A DNA stretch of 64,000 nucleotides from DAIMFL01 sp964372215 (GCA_964372215.1 CAYJQC010000020.1:23003-87002), one strand, 5' to 3'. Shown: positions 15,896 through 25,279, numbered from the stretch's first letter. Made by a program: numbers and translations. Notes: generated by a model from the letters alone, not told the origin.

Positions 15896-16894
15896 GTGAG
15901 GGAAGGCGGCCGCAGCGCGGCGGCGATCTATGCCGACGCCCTGGTCTGGGATGCCCATTCCGGATTCGGGCCGAGCCCGGCGGTCGACCTGTCGAAGCTG
16001 GCGATCTGGAAGGACGCCGGCGTCGGCTATCTCTCGATCGATGTCGGCTACGACGTGATGGACTGGCGCGACACGGTGAAGTCGCTGGCCGCCTTCCGGC
16101 GCTGGATCCTGGCGAGCGACGGCTATCGGCTGGTCGGCTCGGTCGACGAGATCGACGCGGCGCGCGCCGCGGGGCAGATGGCCGTCACCTTCGACCTCGA
16201 GGGCATGAACGCGCTCGACGGCTCGCTCGACATGGTCCAGTTCTATTACGATCTCGGCGTGCGCCAGATGCTGTTCGCCTACAATCGCAACAACCTGGCC
16301 GGCGGCGGCTGCCACGACGTGGATGTCGGCCTGACCGATTTCGGCCGTGTGGTGATCGGCGAGATGAACCGCCTCGGCATGATCGTCGACTGCTCCCATT
16401 GCAGCTATCGCACGACCATGGAGGCGATGGAGCTGAGCGCGGCGCCGGTGGTGTTCTCCCATTCCAATGCGCGCCGGCTGCACGACCACGAACGCAACAT
16501 CCTGGACGAACAGGCCAAGGCCTGCGCCGCGACCGGCGGCGTGGTCGGGGTCAACGGGCTCGGCCTGTTCCTGTCGGACGGCGAGCCCAGCGTCGAAATC
16601 CTCGCCGATCACATCGCGCATTACGCCGGCCTGATCGGCCCGGCCCATATCGGGATCGGCCTCGACTACGCCTGGGATGACGACGGCGAGGACGCCGATA
16701 TCGGCGACATCATCGACGCCAACCACGTCTATTGGCCGGAACACCAGTACCCCGGCGGCGGCATCAGCTTCCTGGCGCCGAATTGCCTGCTCGAGCTGAC
16801 CGAATTGCTGCTGGCCCGGCAGTTCAGCGAACCCGACGTCCGCGGCATTCTCGGCGGCAACTTCATGCGCGTGGCGCGCCAGGTCTGGCGATGA
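15896..16894 (+). CDS. Membrane-dipeptidase-like M19 amidohydrolase
   Basis: 332 residues, GTG start with AGGAAG upstream. M19 landmarks are present: VTFDLEGMNAL (bridging Glu), IVDCSHCSYRT and VVFSHSNARRLHDHERN (two His ligands) and IGIGLDYAWDDDGED (Asp). The N-terminal zinc motif, normally HxD, reads DAHSGFG, so the second ligand Asp is absent. The enzyme probably acts on dipeptides or other amides, but altered metal binding suggests a divergent subfamily. No signal peptide is seen, unlike renal dipeptidase. It probably belongs to the pot-GST transcription unit. Confidence 0.8.
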   Translation: MREGGRSAAAIYADALVWDAHSGFGPSPAVDLSKLAIWKDAGVGYLSIDVGYDVMDWRDTVKSLAAFRRWILASDGYRLVGSVDEIDAARAAGQMAVTFDLEGMNALDGSLDMVQFYYDLGVRQMLFAYNRNNLAGGGCHDVDVGLTDFGRVVIGEMNRLGMIVDCSHCSYRTTMEAMELSAAPVVFSHSNARRLHDHERNILDEQAKACAATGGVVGVNGLGLFLSDGEPSVEILADHIAHYAGLIGPAHIGIGLDYAWDDDGEDADIGDIIDANHVYWPEHQYPGGGISFLAPNCLLELTELLLARQFSEPDVRGILGGNFMRVARQVWR

Positions 16895-16913
16895 TCGCCT
16901 CGGGGCTGCCGGC

Positions 16914-17489
16914 GTGACGACGACACCCGACGAGGTTCTCGGCTTCTGGTTCAGCGATCGCGCCCGGCCGCTGTGGTTCGGGAAGGACGCGGCGTTCGAC
17001 GCCGAGATCCGCGCGGGCTTCGAGGCGGCGCACAGGCAGGCCGCGGCCGGCCGGCTGTTGGCCTGGGAACGGGCGGCCGAAAGCTGCCTCGCCCTGGTCA
17101 TCCTGCTCGACCAGTTCCCGCGCAACATGTATCGCGGCAGCGCCAAGGCCTTCGCCAGCGATGCGCTGGCCCGCGCCGTCGCCGACCGGGCGGTCGCCGG
17201 CGGGCTCGACCGCGCGCTGCCGTTCGAACGACGCAGCTTCCTGTATCTGCCGTTCGAGCACAGCGAAGACCTGGCCGACCAGCGGCGCGCGGTCGGGCTG
17301 TTCCGCGCCCTCGCCGAGGACCAGACCGGCGCCCAGCGCGACAAGGGGTTCGTACTGGTGGACTACGCCGAGCGCCACCGGGAGATCGTCGCGCGCTTCG
17401 GACGGTTTCCCCATCGCAACCAGGCGCTGGGACGCGAGACCACCCCGGCGGAAGCCGAGTTTCTGGGGGAAGCGCGCTCGTCTTTCTGA
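16914..17489 (+). CDS. DUF924 family protein (TPR-like)
   Basis: 191 residues, GTG start. VLGFWFSDRARPLWFGKDAAFDAEIR, VILLDQFPRNMYRGSAKAFASD and FLYLPFEHSED are the conserved DUF924 segments. The family folds as helical TPR-like repeats and has no established function. It lies 19 bp after the dipeptidase gene, apparently the last gene of the unit. Confidence 0.9.
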   Translation: MTTTPDEVLGFWFSDRARPLWFGKDAAFDAEIRAGFEAAHRQAAAGRLLAWERAAESCLALVILLDQFPRNMYRGSAKAFASDALARAVADRAVAGGLDRALPFERRSFLYLPFEHSEDLADQRRAVGLFRALAEDQTGAQRDKGFVLVDYAERHREIVARFGRFPHRNQALGRETTPAEAEFLGEARSSF

Positions 17490-17610
17490 CCGGCGCCGGA
17501 TCGGCCGTGATCTTCCTCGCGGCATCGCCCGATCCGCGCCCTGCTGGAGGGCCGGGCGCGACTCCTGGAAGGATCAGCGCATTTGGTTCTCCAGCCGACG
17601 CTCCTGGGGG

Positions 17611-17639
17611 TTGGCATTTCCCGCTCGTCGAGGTTATAT
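17611..17639 (+). promoter_or_regulatory. Sigma-70-type promoter for the RND efflux genes
   Basis: TTGGCA (17611-17616), exactly 17 bp, TTATAT (17634-17639). The adaptor-gene ATG lies 87 bp further. It is the best consensus-like sigma-70 promoter in the window. The rest of 17490-17726 shows no gene. Confidence 0.6.
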
Positions 17640-17726
17640 GCGGTGCAACATGGCCGCTGCCGTTGGAGCGCGCGCTGCGGTCGTCATGCTTCCTGAACTT
17701 GAAAGTTTCGACCGAAGGGATCGCAA

Positions 17727-18881
17727 ATGCGCCTGCGGCTGCTCGCTTTCCTGCTCCTGATCGCGGCTGCAGTCGGTGGCGGCTACTACTGGCATGCCTA
17801 TCTGCGCCCGGCGGCGGATGGCGGCGCGCCGGCCGACGCCGGCGGGGCGGGTGGCTTCGCCGTGCCGGTCGAGGTGGCGAGGGTGGTGGCCGAGCCGCTC
17901 ACCCTGTCGATCCCGACGGTCGGCTCGATCCGCTCCAATGAATCGGTGACCTTGAGCCCGGAGATCGCCGGGCGCATCGCCGAGCTCGACATCGAGGAAG
18001 GCAAGCCGGTCGCCGCCGGGGCGACCATCGCCGTGCTCGACCAGTCGGTCTACAAGGCGGAGCTGGCCCAGGCCCAGGCGGCGCTCGAGCTCAGCCGCGC
18101 CAACTTCAAGCGCGCCGAGGAACTGCTGGCGAAGAACGCCGGCACGGTGCGTGCCCGCGACGAGGCGCAGGCGGCCCTGCGCAACGACCAGGCGGCGATC
18201 GCGCTGGCCCAGGCGCGCCTGGAGAAGACGGTGCTCACGGCGCCCTTCGACGGCGTGCTCGGCCTGCGCCAGGTCAGCGCCGGGCAGTATCTCAATGCCG
18301 GCGATCCCATCGTCAACATCGAGAACATCGATCCGCTCAAGGTCGATTTCCGGGTGCCGGAGGTCTATTTCGCCGTGGTCAAGGTCGGCCAGCCCATCGA
18401 GATCCTGATCGATGCCTTTCCGGACGACTCCTTCATCGGCACGGTCTATGCGATCGATCCGCAGATCGACGTCAACGGCCGCGCCATCGTGATCCGGGCG
18501 AGCGTCCCCAACAGCGACCGCCGGCTTCGCCCCGGCCTGTTCGCGCGGGTCAACCTGATCTACGAATCGCGCGACAGCGTGCTGTTCGTGCCGGAGCAGG
18601 CACTGATTCCCCAGGGCGACGACCACCTGGTGTTCAAGGTGGTCGACGGCAAGGCGGTGGCGACCAAGGTGACGATTGGCGCGCGGGTCCGGGCCACGGT
18701 CGAGATCCGCGACGGGCTGGCGGAAGGCGACGTGGTGGTGACCGCCGGGCAGATCAAGCTGCAGGATGGCGTTCCGGTGATGGCGGTCGACGCCGCCGCG
18801 CCTGCGGCCACGGCGCCCGATTCGGGCGCCTCCGATACCGGCGCGCCGGCCACCGACGCGGCGCCGGCGGCCGGCGGCTGA
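17727..18881 (+). CDS. RND efflux periplasmic adaptor (membrane fusion protein)
   Basis: 384 residues. An N-terminal anchor/signal (RLRLLAFLLLIAAAVGGGYYW) is followed by a biotinyl-lipoyl half (VTLSPEIAGRIAELDIEEGKPVAAG), a coiled-coil hairpin (residues ~105-160, ALELSRANFKRAEELLAKNAG), the return lipoyl half (VLTAPFDGVLGLRQVSAGQYL) and beta-barrel/MP domains. The Ala/Pro-rich tail after residue 355 is probably disordered. It links the inner-membrane pump to an outer-membrane channel, which is not encoded here. MexH/AcrA-type; substrates unknown. Confidence 0.92.
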   Translation: MRLRLLAFLLLIAAAVGGGYYWHAYLRPAADGGAPADAGGAGGFAVPVEVARVVAEPLTLSIPTVGSIRSNESVTLSPEIAGRIAELDIEEGKPVAAGATIAVLDQSVYKAELAQAQAALELSRANFKRAEELLAKNAGTVRARDEAQAALRNDQAAIALAQARLEKTVLTAPFDGVLGLRQVSAGQYLNAGDPIVNIENIDPLKVDFRVPEVYFAVVKVGQPIEILIDAFPDDSFIGTVYAIDPQIDVNGRAIVIRASVPNSDRRLRPGLFARVNLIYESRDSVLFVPEQALIPQGDDHLVFKVVDGKAVATKVTIGARVRATVEIRDGLAEGDVVVTAGQIKLQDGVPVMAVDAAAPAATAPDSGASDTGAPATDAAPAAGG

Positions 18882-18903
18882 CGGCGGCGCGGAAGAACGC
18901 CTC

Positions 18904-21900
18904 ATGTTCCTCTCCGATCTCTGCATCAAGCGGCCGGTCTTCGCCACCGTGCTCAGCCTGATCGTGCTGCTGCTCGGGCTCATCTCCTACAGCCGCCTGC
19001 CGGTGCGCGAGTATCCCAACATCGACGAGCCGGTGGTGACCGTCGAAACCGGGTATCCTGGCGCCAGCGCCGAGATCATGGAATCGCAGGTCACCAAGCC
19101 GCTCGAGGATTCGCTGTCGGGCATCGAGGGCATCGAGTACATGACCTCGGTCAGCCGTGCCGAGAACAGCCAGATCACCATCACATTCCGGCTGACCCGC
19201 AATGTCGACGCGGCGGCCAACGACGTGCGCGACCGGGTGGCGCGGGTGCGCCAGGTGCTCCCCGCCGAGATCGACGAGCCGGTCATCGCCAAGGTCGAGG
19301 CGGACGCCGAGCCGATCATCTATCTTGCCTTCTCCAGCGACCGTCATTCCGCACTCGAAGTCACCGACTTTGCCGATCGTATCGTCAAGGCCCGGCTGCA
19401 GACCCTCGACGGCGTGGCCGACGTGCCGATCTTCGGCGAACGGCGCTATGCCATGCGCATCTGGCTCGACCGCGCGCGGCTCGCCGCCTACAGCCTGACG
19501 CCGCAGGATGTCGAGGACGCGCTGCGCGAGCAGAACGTCGAAGTGCCGGCCGGGCGCATCGAGAGCACCGAGCGCGAGTTCACGGTGCTGACCCAGACCG
19601 ACTTGCGGACGCCGGAGCAGTTCGGCGACATCATCCTGCGCCGCACCGGCGGCTATCTGGTGCGGCTCAAGGATGTCGGCAGGGTAGCAATCGGCGCCAA
19701 GGACGAGCGCATCATCGCGCGCTTCAACGGCCAGAGCGCGGTCGCGATGGGCATCGTCAAGCAGTCGGTGGCCAATCCGCTCGACGTGTCGAAGGGCGTG
19801 CGCGCGGCGCTGCCCGGCATCGTCGCGAGCCTGCCCGAGGGCATGCGGGTCGAAGTCGCCTATGACAGCTCGACCTTCATCGACAAGTCGATCGGCGAGG
19901 TGTTCACCGCGATCGGCGAGGCCGTCCTGCTGGTGCTCATCATCATCTTCCTGTTCCTGCGTTCGATCCGGGCGACGATCATCCCCCTGGTGACGATCCC
20001 GGTGTCGCTCGTCGGCGCCTTCGCGCTCATGTATCTCTTCGGCTTCTCGGTCAACACCCTGACTCTGCTGGCCTTCGTGTTGGCCATCGGTCTCGTCGTC
20101 GACGATGCCATCGTGGTGCTGGAAAATATTCACCGACATGTGGAAGAGGGCATGCCGCCGATGCGAGCCGCCTTCCGCGGCATCCGCGAAATCGGCTTTG
20201 CCGTGATCGCCATGACCCTGACCCTGGCGGCGGTGTTCGCGCCGATCGGCTTCACCGAGGGCCGCACCGGGCGGCTGTTCTCCGAGTTCGCGCTGACGCT
20301 GGCCGGTGCGGTGCTCATCTCCGGCTTCGTGGCGCTCACCCTCTCGCCCATGATGTGCTCGGTGCTGCTCAAGGAGCACGAGAAGCACGGCCGGCTGTAT
20401 AATTTCTTCGAGTCCGCATTGAACGGCATGACCACCGGCTACCGGTCGCTGATCGCGGGCCTGCTCAAGCTGCGCTTCCTGGTGGTCATCGTCATGCTGG
20501 CGACGCTCGGACTCGGCGTCTTTCTGTTTCTCAACCTCAAGTCCGAGCTGGCGCCGCTCGAGGATCGCGGCCTCGTGATCGGCATCGGCATCGCGCCCGA
20601 GGGCGCCACCATCGAGAACACCGACGCCTCGATGACGCGAATCGAGGGCTTCCTGGCCGAGGTGCCAGAGGGCTCGCGCTACTTCATGGTGATCGGCTAT
20701 CCCGTCGTGTCCCAGGCGATCTCGTTCCTCGGCCTGACCGACTGGGACGAGCGCGGACGCTCGTCCTTCGAGATCGCCCGGGAGCTGGGGCCCAAGATGT
20801 TCGGCGTGCCCGGGGTGCTGGCGTTCCCGATCACGCCGCCGTCGCTGGGTGCCGGCGGCATCAGCTCGAACCCGGTGGAGATGGTGATCCAGACCACCCG
20901 CTCCTACGAGGAGCTGCAGACCATCACCGACGCGATTCTGGCCGAGGCGCGGACCAACCCGAGCCTCATCAATCTCGACACCGACCTGAAGCTCAACAAG
21001 CCGGAGCTCAAGGTCTCGGTCGACCGCGACAAGGCGGCGGATGTCGGGGTGCCCGTGGAAACCATCGGCCGTACGCTGGAGACCATGCTAGGCGGCCGGC
21101 AGGTCACCCGCTACAAGCGCGGCAGCGAACAGTACGACGTGATCGTCCAGGTCGAGGACGTCGAGCGCAACAATCCGCGCGACGTCACCTCGATCTTCGT
21201 GCGCGGCGCCGGCGATACCATGATCCAGCTTTCCAACCTGGTGAAGGTGCAGGAGAGCGTCGCCCCGCGCGAGCTCAACCATTTCGACAAGCTGCGCGCC
21301 GTCACGATCAGCGCCGGCCTCGCGCCGGGCTACAGCCTGGGCGAGGCGCTGCCGTATCTCGAAGGCGTCGCCAAGCGCATAGCACCGGATGTGCAGATCG
21401 ACTTCAAGGGCGAATCGCGCGAGTTCTACAAGTCGAGCACCAGCATCTATTTCGTTTTCGCCCTGGCGCTGGGCTTCATCTATCTCGTGCTGGCGGCCCA
21501 GTTCGAGAGTTTCATCGACCCGTTCATCATTATCGTCAGCGTGCCGCTCGCCATGACCGGGGCGCTGCTGGCACTCTATCTCACCGGCGGCACCCTCAAC
21601 ATCTACAGCCAGATCGGACTCGTCACCCTGGTCGGTCTGATCACCAAGCACGGCATCCTGATCGTCGAGTTCGCCAATCAGCTGCGCGACCAGGGCAAGG
21701 GGAAATTCGAGGCGGTGATCGAGGCGGCGACGATCCGACTGCGGCCGATCCTGATGACCACCGGGGCCATGGTGCTGGGCGCCGTGCCGCTGGCGTTCGC
21801 CACCGGCGCCGGCGCCGAGAGCCGCCAGCAGATCGGCTGGGTGATCGTCGGCGGCATGCTGCTCGGCACCCTGCTCACCCTGTTCGTGGTGCCGACCGCC

Positions 21901-21972
21901 TATACCCTGATGACCACCCGGCGCCGCAGCCACGCGGCAATCGAGGAAGAGCACCGTCTCGCCGCCGAATGA
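18904..21972 (+). CDS. RND efflux transporter, inner-membrane pump (HAE-1 type)
   Basis: 1022 residues, normal length for MexF/AcrB relatives. The proton-relay pair Asp-Asp in AIGLVVDDAIVVLENIHRHVEEG (TM4) is intact, and twelve TM segments in two repeats frame large periplasmic loops. It starts 22 bp after the adaptor gene. ITKHGILIVEFANQLR near the C-terminus is the TM10-11 signature. It exports drugs or metabolites by proton antiport; multidrug specificity is inferred from family. Confidence 0.95.
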   Translation: MFLSDLCIKRPVFATVLSLIVLLLGLISYSRLPVREYPNIDEPVVTVETGYPGASAEIMESQVTKPLEDSLSGIEGIEYMTSVSRAENSQITITFRLTRNVDAAANDVRDRVARVRQVLPAEIDEPVIAKVEADAEPIIYLAFSSDRHSALEVTDFADRIVKARLQTLDGVADVPIFGERRYAMRIWLDRARLAAYSLTPQDVEDALREQNVEVPAGRIESTEREFTVLTQTDLRTPEQFGDIILRRTGGYLVRLKDVGRVAIGAKDERIIARFNGQSAVAMGIVKQSVANPLDVSKGVRAALPGIVASLPEGMRVEVAYDSSTFIDKSIGEVFTAIGEAVLLVLIIIFLFLRSIRATIIPLVTIPVSLVGAFALMYLFGFSVNTLTLLAFVLAIGLVVDDAIVVLENIHRHVEEGMPPMRAAFRGIREIGFAVIAMTLTLAAVFAPIGFTEGRTGRLFSEFALTLAGAVLISGFVALTLSPMMCSVLLKEHEKHGRLYNFFESALNGMTTGYRSLIAGLLKLRFLVVIVMLATLGLGVFLFLNLKSELAPLEDRGLVIGIGIAPEGATIENTDASMTRIEGFLAEVPEGSRYFMVIGYPVVSQAISFLGLTDWDERGRSSFEIARELGPKMFGVPGVLAFPITPPSLGAGGISSNPVEMVIQTTRSYEELQTITDAILAEARTNPSLINLDTDLKLNKPELKVSVDRDKAADVGVPVETIGRTLETMLGGRQVTRYKRGSEQYDVIVQVEDVERNNPRDVTSIFVRGAGDTMIQLSNLVKVQESVAPRELNHFDKLRAVTISAGLAPGYSLGEALPYLEGVAKRIAPDVQIDFKGESREFYKSSTSIYFVFALALGFIYLVLAAQFESFIDPFIIIVSVPLAMTGALLALYLTGGTLNIYSQIGLVTLVGLITKHGILIVEFANQLRDQGKGKFEAVIEAATIRLRPILMTTGAMVLGAVPLAFATGAGAESRQQIGWVIVGGMLLGTLLTLFVVPTAYTLMTTRRRSHAAIEEEHRLAAE

Positions 21973-22059
21973 AGCGGGAATAGACCGGTGCGTCCGGTGT
22001 TGGTGCAATGATGGGGGCCGACAGCCCCTCCAATTCCACCAGACCGGGAGACGCTGCCG

Positions 22060-22305
22060 ATGAAACGCATCCTGCTCGCCGCCGTTGCCCTGAGCTTCCT
22101 GGCCAGCCCGGCGCTCGCCTTCCATTGCCCCGCCGACATGGCGAAGATCGACGCGGCGCTCGCCGCCGGCCCGCAGATTTCGGCCGAACAGCTCGCCGAA
22201 GTGAAACGCCTCCGGGCCGAAGGCGACGAGTACCACCAAGCCGGCCAGCACCAGGAATCGGTCGACACCCTGGCCAAGGCGATGGCGATTCTGGGCATCC
22301 AGTAG
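22060..22305 (+). CDS. Small exported helical protein of unknown function
   Basis: 81 residues. MKRILLAAVALSFLASPALAF is a clear Sec signal peptide cleaved after ALA. The mature ~60 residues (HCPADMAKIDAALAAGPQIS...AMAILGIQ) are mostly helical with one Cys. It resembles small periplasmic proteins found near ECF sigma genes, but I do not recognise a named family. Its stop codon lies 33 bp before the sigma gene, in the same frame, so the two are probably co-transcribed. Confidence 0.8.
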   Translation: MKRILLAAVALSFLASPALAFHCPADMAKIDAALAAGPQISAEQLAEVKRLRAEGDEYHQAGQHQESVDTLAKAMAILGIQ

Positions 22306-22338
22306 CACCGGGACCGCCGTTCGCCGCGGGAGGCTGCC

Positions 22339-22845
22339 ATCAACGAGCGCGAGCGCCTGGTCGTCGAGCAGATCCCGCATCTGCGGCGCTATGCGCTCGC
22401 CCTCAGCGGCGACCGCGACCGCGCCAACGACCTGGTGCAGGACTGCCTGGAGCGCGGGCTGGCGCGGCTGCATCTGTGGCGGCCGGGCAACCTGCGCGCC
22501 TGGCTGTTCACCATCATGCACAACCTGAACGCCAATGCTCGCCGCCGGGCCGCGCGCCAGCCGGTTTCGGTATCGGTCGAGTTGGCGGAGGCCGCCGCCC
22601 CGGTGGCACCGGCGCAGGAGGACGCGCTCAACCTGGCGGCGCTCGGCCGCGCGCTCGCAGACTTGCCGGAGGACCAGCGGGCGGTGGTGCTGCTGGTCGG
22701 GCTCGAGGGCTTCGCCTATGCCGAGGCGGCGAAGATCCTCGCGATTCCCGTGGGCACCGTGATGTCGCGGCTGCATCGCGGGCGCGAGCAGCTGCGCCGG
22801 CAGCTCGCGGGCGGTGCCGGCCCCGCGCTGAGGAGGGTGAAGTGA
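22339..22845 (+). CDS. ECF RNA polymerase sigma factor, apparent ATC start
   Basis: 168 codons from ATC at 22339. Region 2 (IPHLRRYALALSGDRDRANDLVQDCLERGL) and region 4 (LPEDQRAVVLLVGLEGFAYAEAAKIL, VGTVMSRLHRGREQL) are both complete. An internal ATG at 22510 or a GTG would cut region 2, so the true start must be upstream; between the previous stop (22305) and region 2 there is no ATG, GTG or TTG in frame. ATC at 22339 has an ideal GGGAGG five bases ahead and is where relatives begin (M/I-NERER). Either a non-canonical start or a base error. It overlaps its anti-sigma gene by 4 bp. Confidence 0.85.
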   Translation: MNERERLVVEQIPHLRRYALALSGDRDRANDLVQDCLERGLARLHLWRPGNLRAWLFTIMHNLNANARRRAARQPVSVSVELAEAAAPVAPAQEDALNLAALGRALADLPEDQRAVVLLVGLEGFAYAEAAKILAIPVGTVMSRLHRGREQLRRQLAGGAGPALRRVK

Positions 22846-23630
22846 AACGCGACCCCGCGCCCCAGGATGCCGAGCTGCACGAGGCGGCTGACGGCCGGAT
22901 GACGCCGGCGCACCTGGCGGCGCTCGAGGCGCGGCTCGCCGCCGAACCGGAGGCGGCAGCCCGGCTGGCGTTCTATCGCCAGCTCAACGAGGTGCTGCAC
23001 CGGCTCTACGACCCGGTGCTGGACGAGCCCTATGCGCCGCCCGCCCTGGCGCCGCGCCGGCGCTGGGGGCCGATCCTGGCCCGCGCCGCGGCGGTGGCGG
23101 CGCTGCTGGTGGTCGGCGCCGGCGGCGGCTGGCTGGCCCGCGACCGGCTCGACGACGCGCCCGGGGCGCTGGCCGGCATCGACCTGCCGCGGCTGGCCGC
23201 CGACGCCCATCTGGTCTACGCCGCCGAGATCCGCCACCCGGTCGAGGTCGGCGCCGAGCAGGAGGCGCATCTGGTGCAGTGGCTGTCGAAGCGGCTCGGG
23301 GGCGAGATCCGGGCGCCGCGCCTCGACCGGCTCGGCTACCGCCTGATGGGCGGGCGGCTGCTGCCGGCGGGCGCCGGCGCCGCCGGCCAGTTCATGTACG
23401 AGAATCCGGCCGGAATCAGGCTCACCCTGTTCCTGGTGAACCGGCCGCACAGTGACGACAGCGCCTTCCGCTTTGTCGAGGAGGATGGGGTTTCGGTGTT
23501 CTACTGGCGCGACGAAGGCTTCGGCTACGCCCTGTCGGCCGAGTTGCCGCGCGAGGCGCTGCTGGCCATCTGCAACGAGGTCTACAGCCAGCTCAGCCCG
23601 GACGCGCCGGCGTTCTCCTGGGGCGGCTGA
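22842..23630 (+). CDS. Anti-sigma factor (membrane-anchored)
   Basis: 262 residues, GTG start overlapping the sigma stop (GTGA) with GAGGAGGG upstream. The cytoplasmic part (ELHEAADGRMTPAHLAALEARLAAEPEAAARLAFYRQLNEVLHRL) is the short anti-sigma/zinc-finger-like helical module, but lacks the HxxxCxxC zinc ligands. One TM helix (AAAVAALLVVGAGGGWLA, about residues 74-91) leads to a periplasmic domain that senses an unknown signal. It should hold the sigma factor at the membrane. Confidence 0.88.
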   Translation: MKRDPAPQDAELHEAADGRMTPAHLAALEARLAAEPEAAARLAFYRQLNEVLHRLYDPVLDEPYAPPALAPRRRWGPILARAAAVAALLVVGAGGGWLARDRLDDAPGALAGIDLPRLAADAHLVYAAEIRHPVEVGAEQEAHLVQWLSKRLGGEIRAPRLDRLGYRLMGGRLLPAGAGAAGQFMYENPAGIRLTLFLVNRPHSDDSAFRFVEEDGVSVFYWRDEGFGYALSAELPREALLAICNEVYSQLSPDAPAFSWGG

Positions 23631-23669
23631 GCGTCCGGGACTGCGGGTCGCCGGGCCGCGCCTGGACTC

Positions 23670-24059
23670 TCAGGCGGCGCCGCCTTCGGCCGCCGCGTTC
23701 AGGGCGGCGCGCAGATCGCGCGCATGGATCGGCTTGGTCAGGGTGGTCACCGACGGCAGGCCGCGGCTGCCGCCCAGCGCCTTGGCGAGGCGCAAGTAAT
23801 CCGGATTGTAGCCGCTGATCACCAGCACCGGCCCGGTCCAGTTGGCATCGGCCAGGTATTGCAACAGCTCGATGCCCTCGACGTCGGGCATGACCACGTC
23901 GAGCGCGACGATGGCGGGCCGGAAGCTGGCCAGGGCCTGCTTGAACTCGTCGGCGCGGGTGGTGACGCAAACCTCGAAGCCTTCGCCTTCGGCGACCTGC
24001 TGCACGAAGGTGCCGAAACCGGGCTCGTCGTCGATGACCAGGAGGCGCTTTTCGATCAT
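23670..24059 (-). CDS. Single-domain response regulator
   Basis: 129 residues consisting only of a receiver domain. LLVIDDEPGFG gives the acidic pair, LDVVMPD the phospho-accepting Asp (about residue 53), VLVISGYN the Thr/Ser switch position and TLTKPIHA the conserved Lys. There is no output domain, so it works through a partner protein or as a phosphate shuttle (CheY/DivK type). It converges on the anti-sigma gene; no kinase is adjacent. Confidence 0.92.
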   Translation of the reverse strand: MIEKRLLVIDDEPGFGTFVQQVAEGEGFEVCVTTRADEFKQALASFRPAIVALDVVMPDVEGIELLQYLADANWTGPVLVISGYNPDYLRLAKALGGSRGLPSVTTLTKPIHARDLRAALNAAAEGGAA

Positions 24060-24385
24060 GCCGGTTGAGCGGCGGAGCTTGGGGCCTTGTGAAGCCGTTC
24101 GGCCGCAGCCGTTCGGCAACGATACGTCCCTAGCCGCCCGCAATTCCCTTCCCTGCGCCGTCCGGCGTGCCGAGCCACACTACAGCCGGCCCAACGCTAC
24201 GTGCGCCACGCCTCATGCACCCGCCAGTACCACGTCGGCAAGCGTCCTTCAACCCTGGTCTGTCGGTTGCGCCAAGGGCCCGGCCGGCGTGTCGATGCCG
24301 GTCCGTCGGGGGTCACTGTCGGCCCGGTCGAGGCGGCGGCCGCACCGATGTGCAGACACGGCCCTCGGCGCGTGGCGGGCGAGGC
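24060..24385. other. Non-coding region between response regulator and PEP-CTERM gene
   Basis: No convincing gene. GCCGTTCGGC occurs twice (24094-24103, 24108-24117), each itself dyad-symmetric, just upstream of the response-regulator start. No terminator with a U-tract is evident. Confidence 0.5.
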
Positions 24386-25279
24386 TCAGTCGCGACCGGC
24401 GCGGTGGCGCGCCCGACGCCCGAACAGGCCAAGACCGAGCAGTCCGGTGCCGAATAGAACCATCGACATCGGCTCGGGGACCTGGGTGGCATTGACGACG
24501 ATATTGATGTCGCTTGCCTTGTCCCAGCCGTAGCCGAGGCTTGTGAGGGTGCTATCAAAGGTCGCGGGTCCAGCTAGGCCGTCGACCGAAAACGCCCGGT
24601 ACAGGTTGTCGGCGCCATCCTGGGGCGAGCCTGCCAGCGCGGCATTGGTCGCATGGGCGAAGCACAGGGTATACGCACCTGTGAGCGCCGAATCGCCAGG
24701 GCCGCGGCACTCGGCGCCGAACTGATACACGGTGCCGGCGTTGAGAATGAGCCCGAGGTTGGTGAGGGTGACTTCATAAAGCTGGATGTAGCTTCCCGAG
24801 CTGCCCTGGTAATCGTTCTCGCCCGTGCCGCCTGGGTACAGGACGCGCGAGATGGAGATGTCTGAATTGTCGGTCGCATTGCTGCCAGAGGAAAAGTTCC
24901 CGCCGGCCACCATCGGAACCGTGCCGAGCGATGCATCGCCGAGATAGAAAGCCAGCGAGCTGTAGAAATCGCCCAGGAAGTAGCTGGTGTCGTCGCCGAG
25001 ATTGGAGTTGTTGTTGGCACCGGCGCCACCGACCGGTGTGATCCAGAAGGTGATCGAGTCGACCTCGTATTGGCCGCTGCCGGAAATGGCGAAGTCGTCT
25101 CCGGCGAACCAGCCGTAGCCTGCGAAATCCCAACCTACATTGGAGCGATTCGCGCCCGCCGCATTGTTGAGGTTGTCTGCCGGCAGTCCACGATCGACCA
25201 CGGTGACGGCCAGTGCCTGTGACGCATTCAGCAGCGAGACAGCGCCTACCAGTGCCAGTATCGCGCCCAGAGATCTCAT
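24386..25279 (-). CDS. PEP-CTERM sorting-domain exported protein
   Basis: 297 residues. A Sec signal peptide (SLGAILALVGAVSLLNASQALA) is followed by a Gly/Asn/Ser-rich beta-type domain and the C-terminal sorting signal VPEPMSMVLFGTGLLGLGLFGRRARH: the PEP motif, a TM helix and an Arg cluster. This tail is recognised by exosortase (EpsH), which processes the protein for the outer surface or exopolysaccharide. No exosortase is in the window. GGAGGAAT precedes the ATG. It is transcribed away from a second PEP-CTERM gene and has a strong sigma-54 promoter match. Confidence 0.9.
   Translation of the reverse strand: MRSLGAILALVGAVSLLNASQALAVTVVDRGLPADNLNNAAGANRSNVGWDFAGYGWFAGDDFAISGSGQYEVDSITFWITPVGGAGANNNSNLGDDTSYFLGDFYSSLAFYLGDASLGTVPMVAGGNFSSGSNATDNSDISISRVLYPGGTGENDYQGSSGSYIQLYEVTLTNLGLILNAGTVYQFGAECRGPGDSALTGAYTLCFAHATNAALAGSPQDGADNLYRAFSVDGLAGPATFDSTLTSLGYGWDKASDINIVVNATQVPEPMSMVLFGTGLLGLGLFGRRARHRAGRD

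Noticed and set aside
22008..22841. Extension of the anti-sigma frame upstream through the sigma gene
   Set aside because: The extension is a shadow of the small exported protein and sigma genes; the GTG at 22842 overlaps the sigma stop as expected for this pair.
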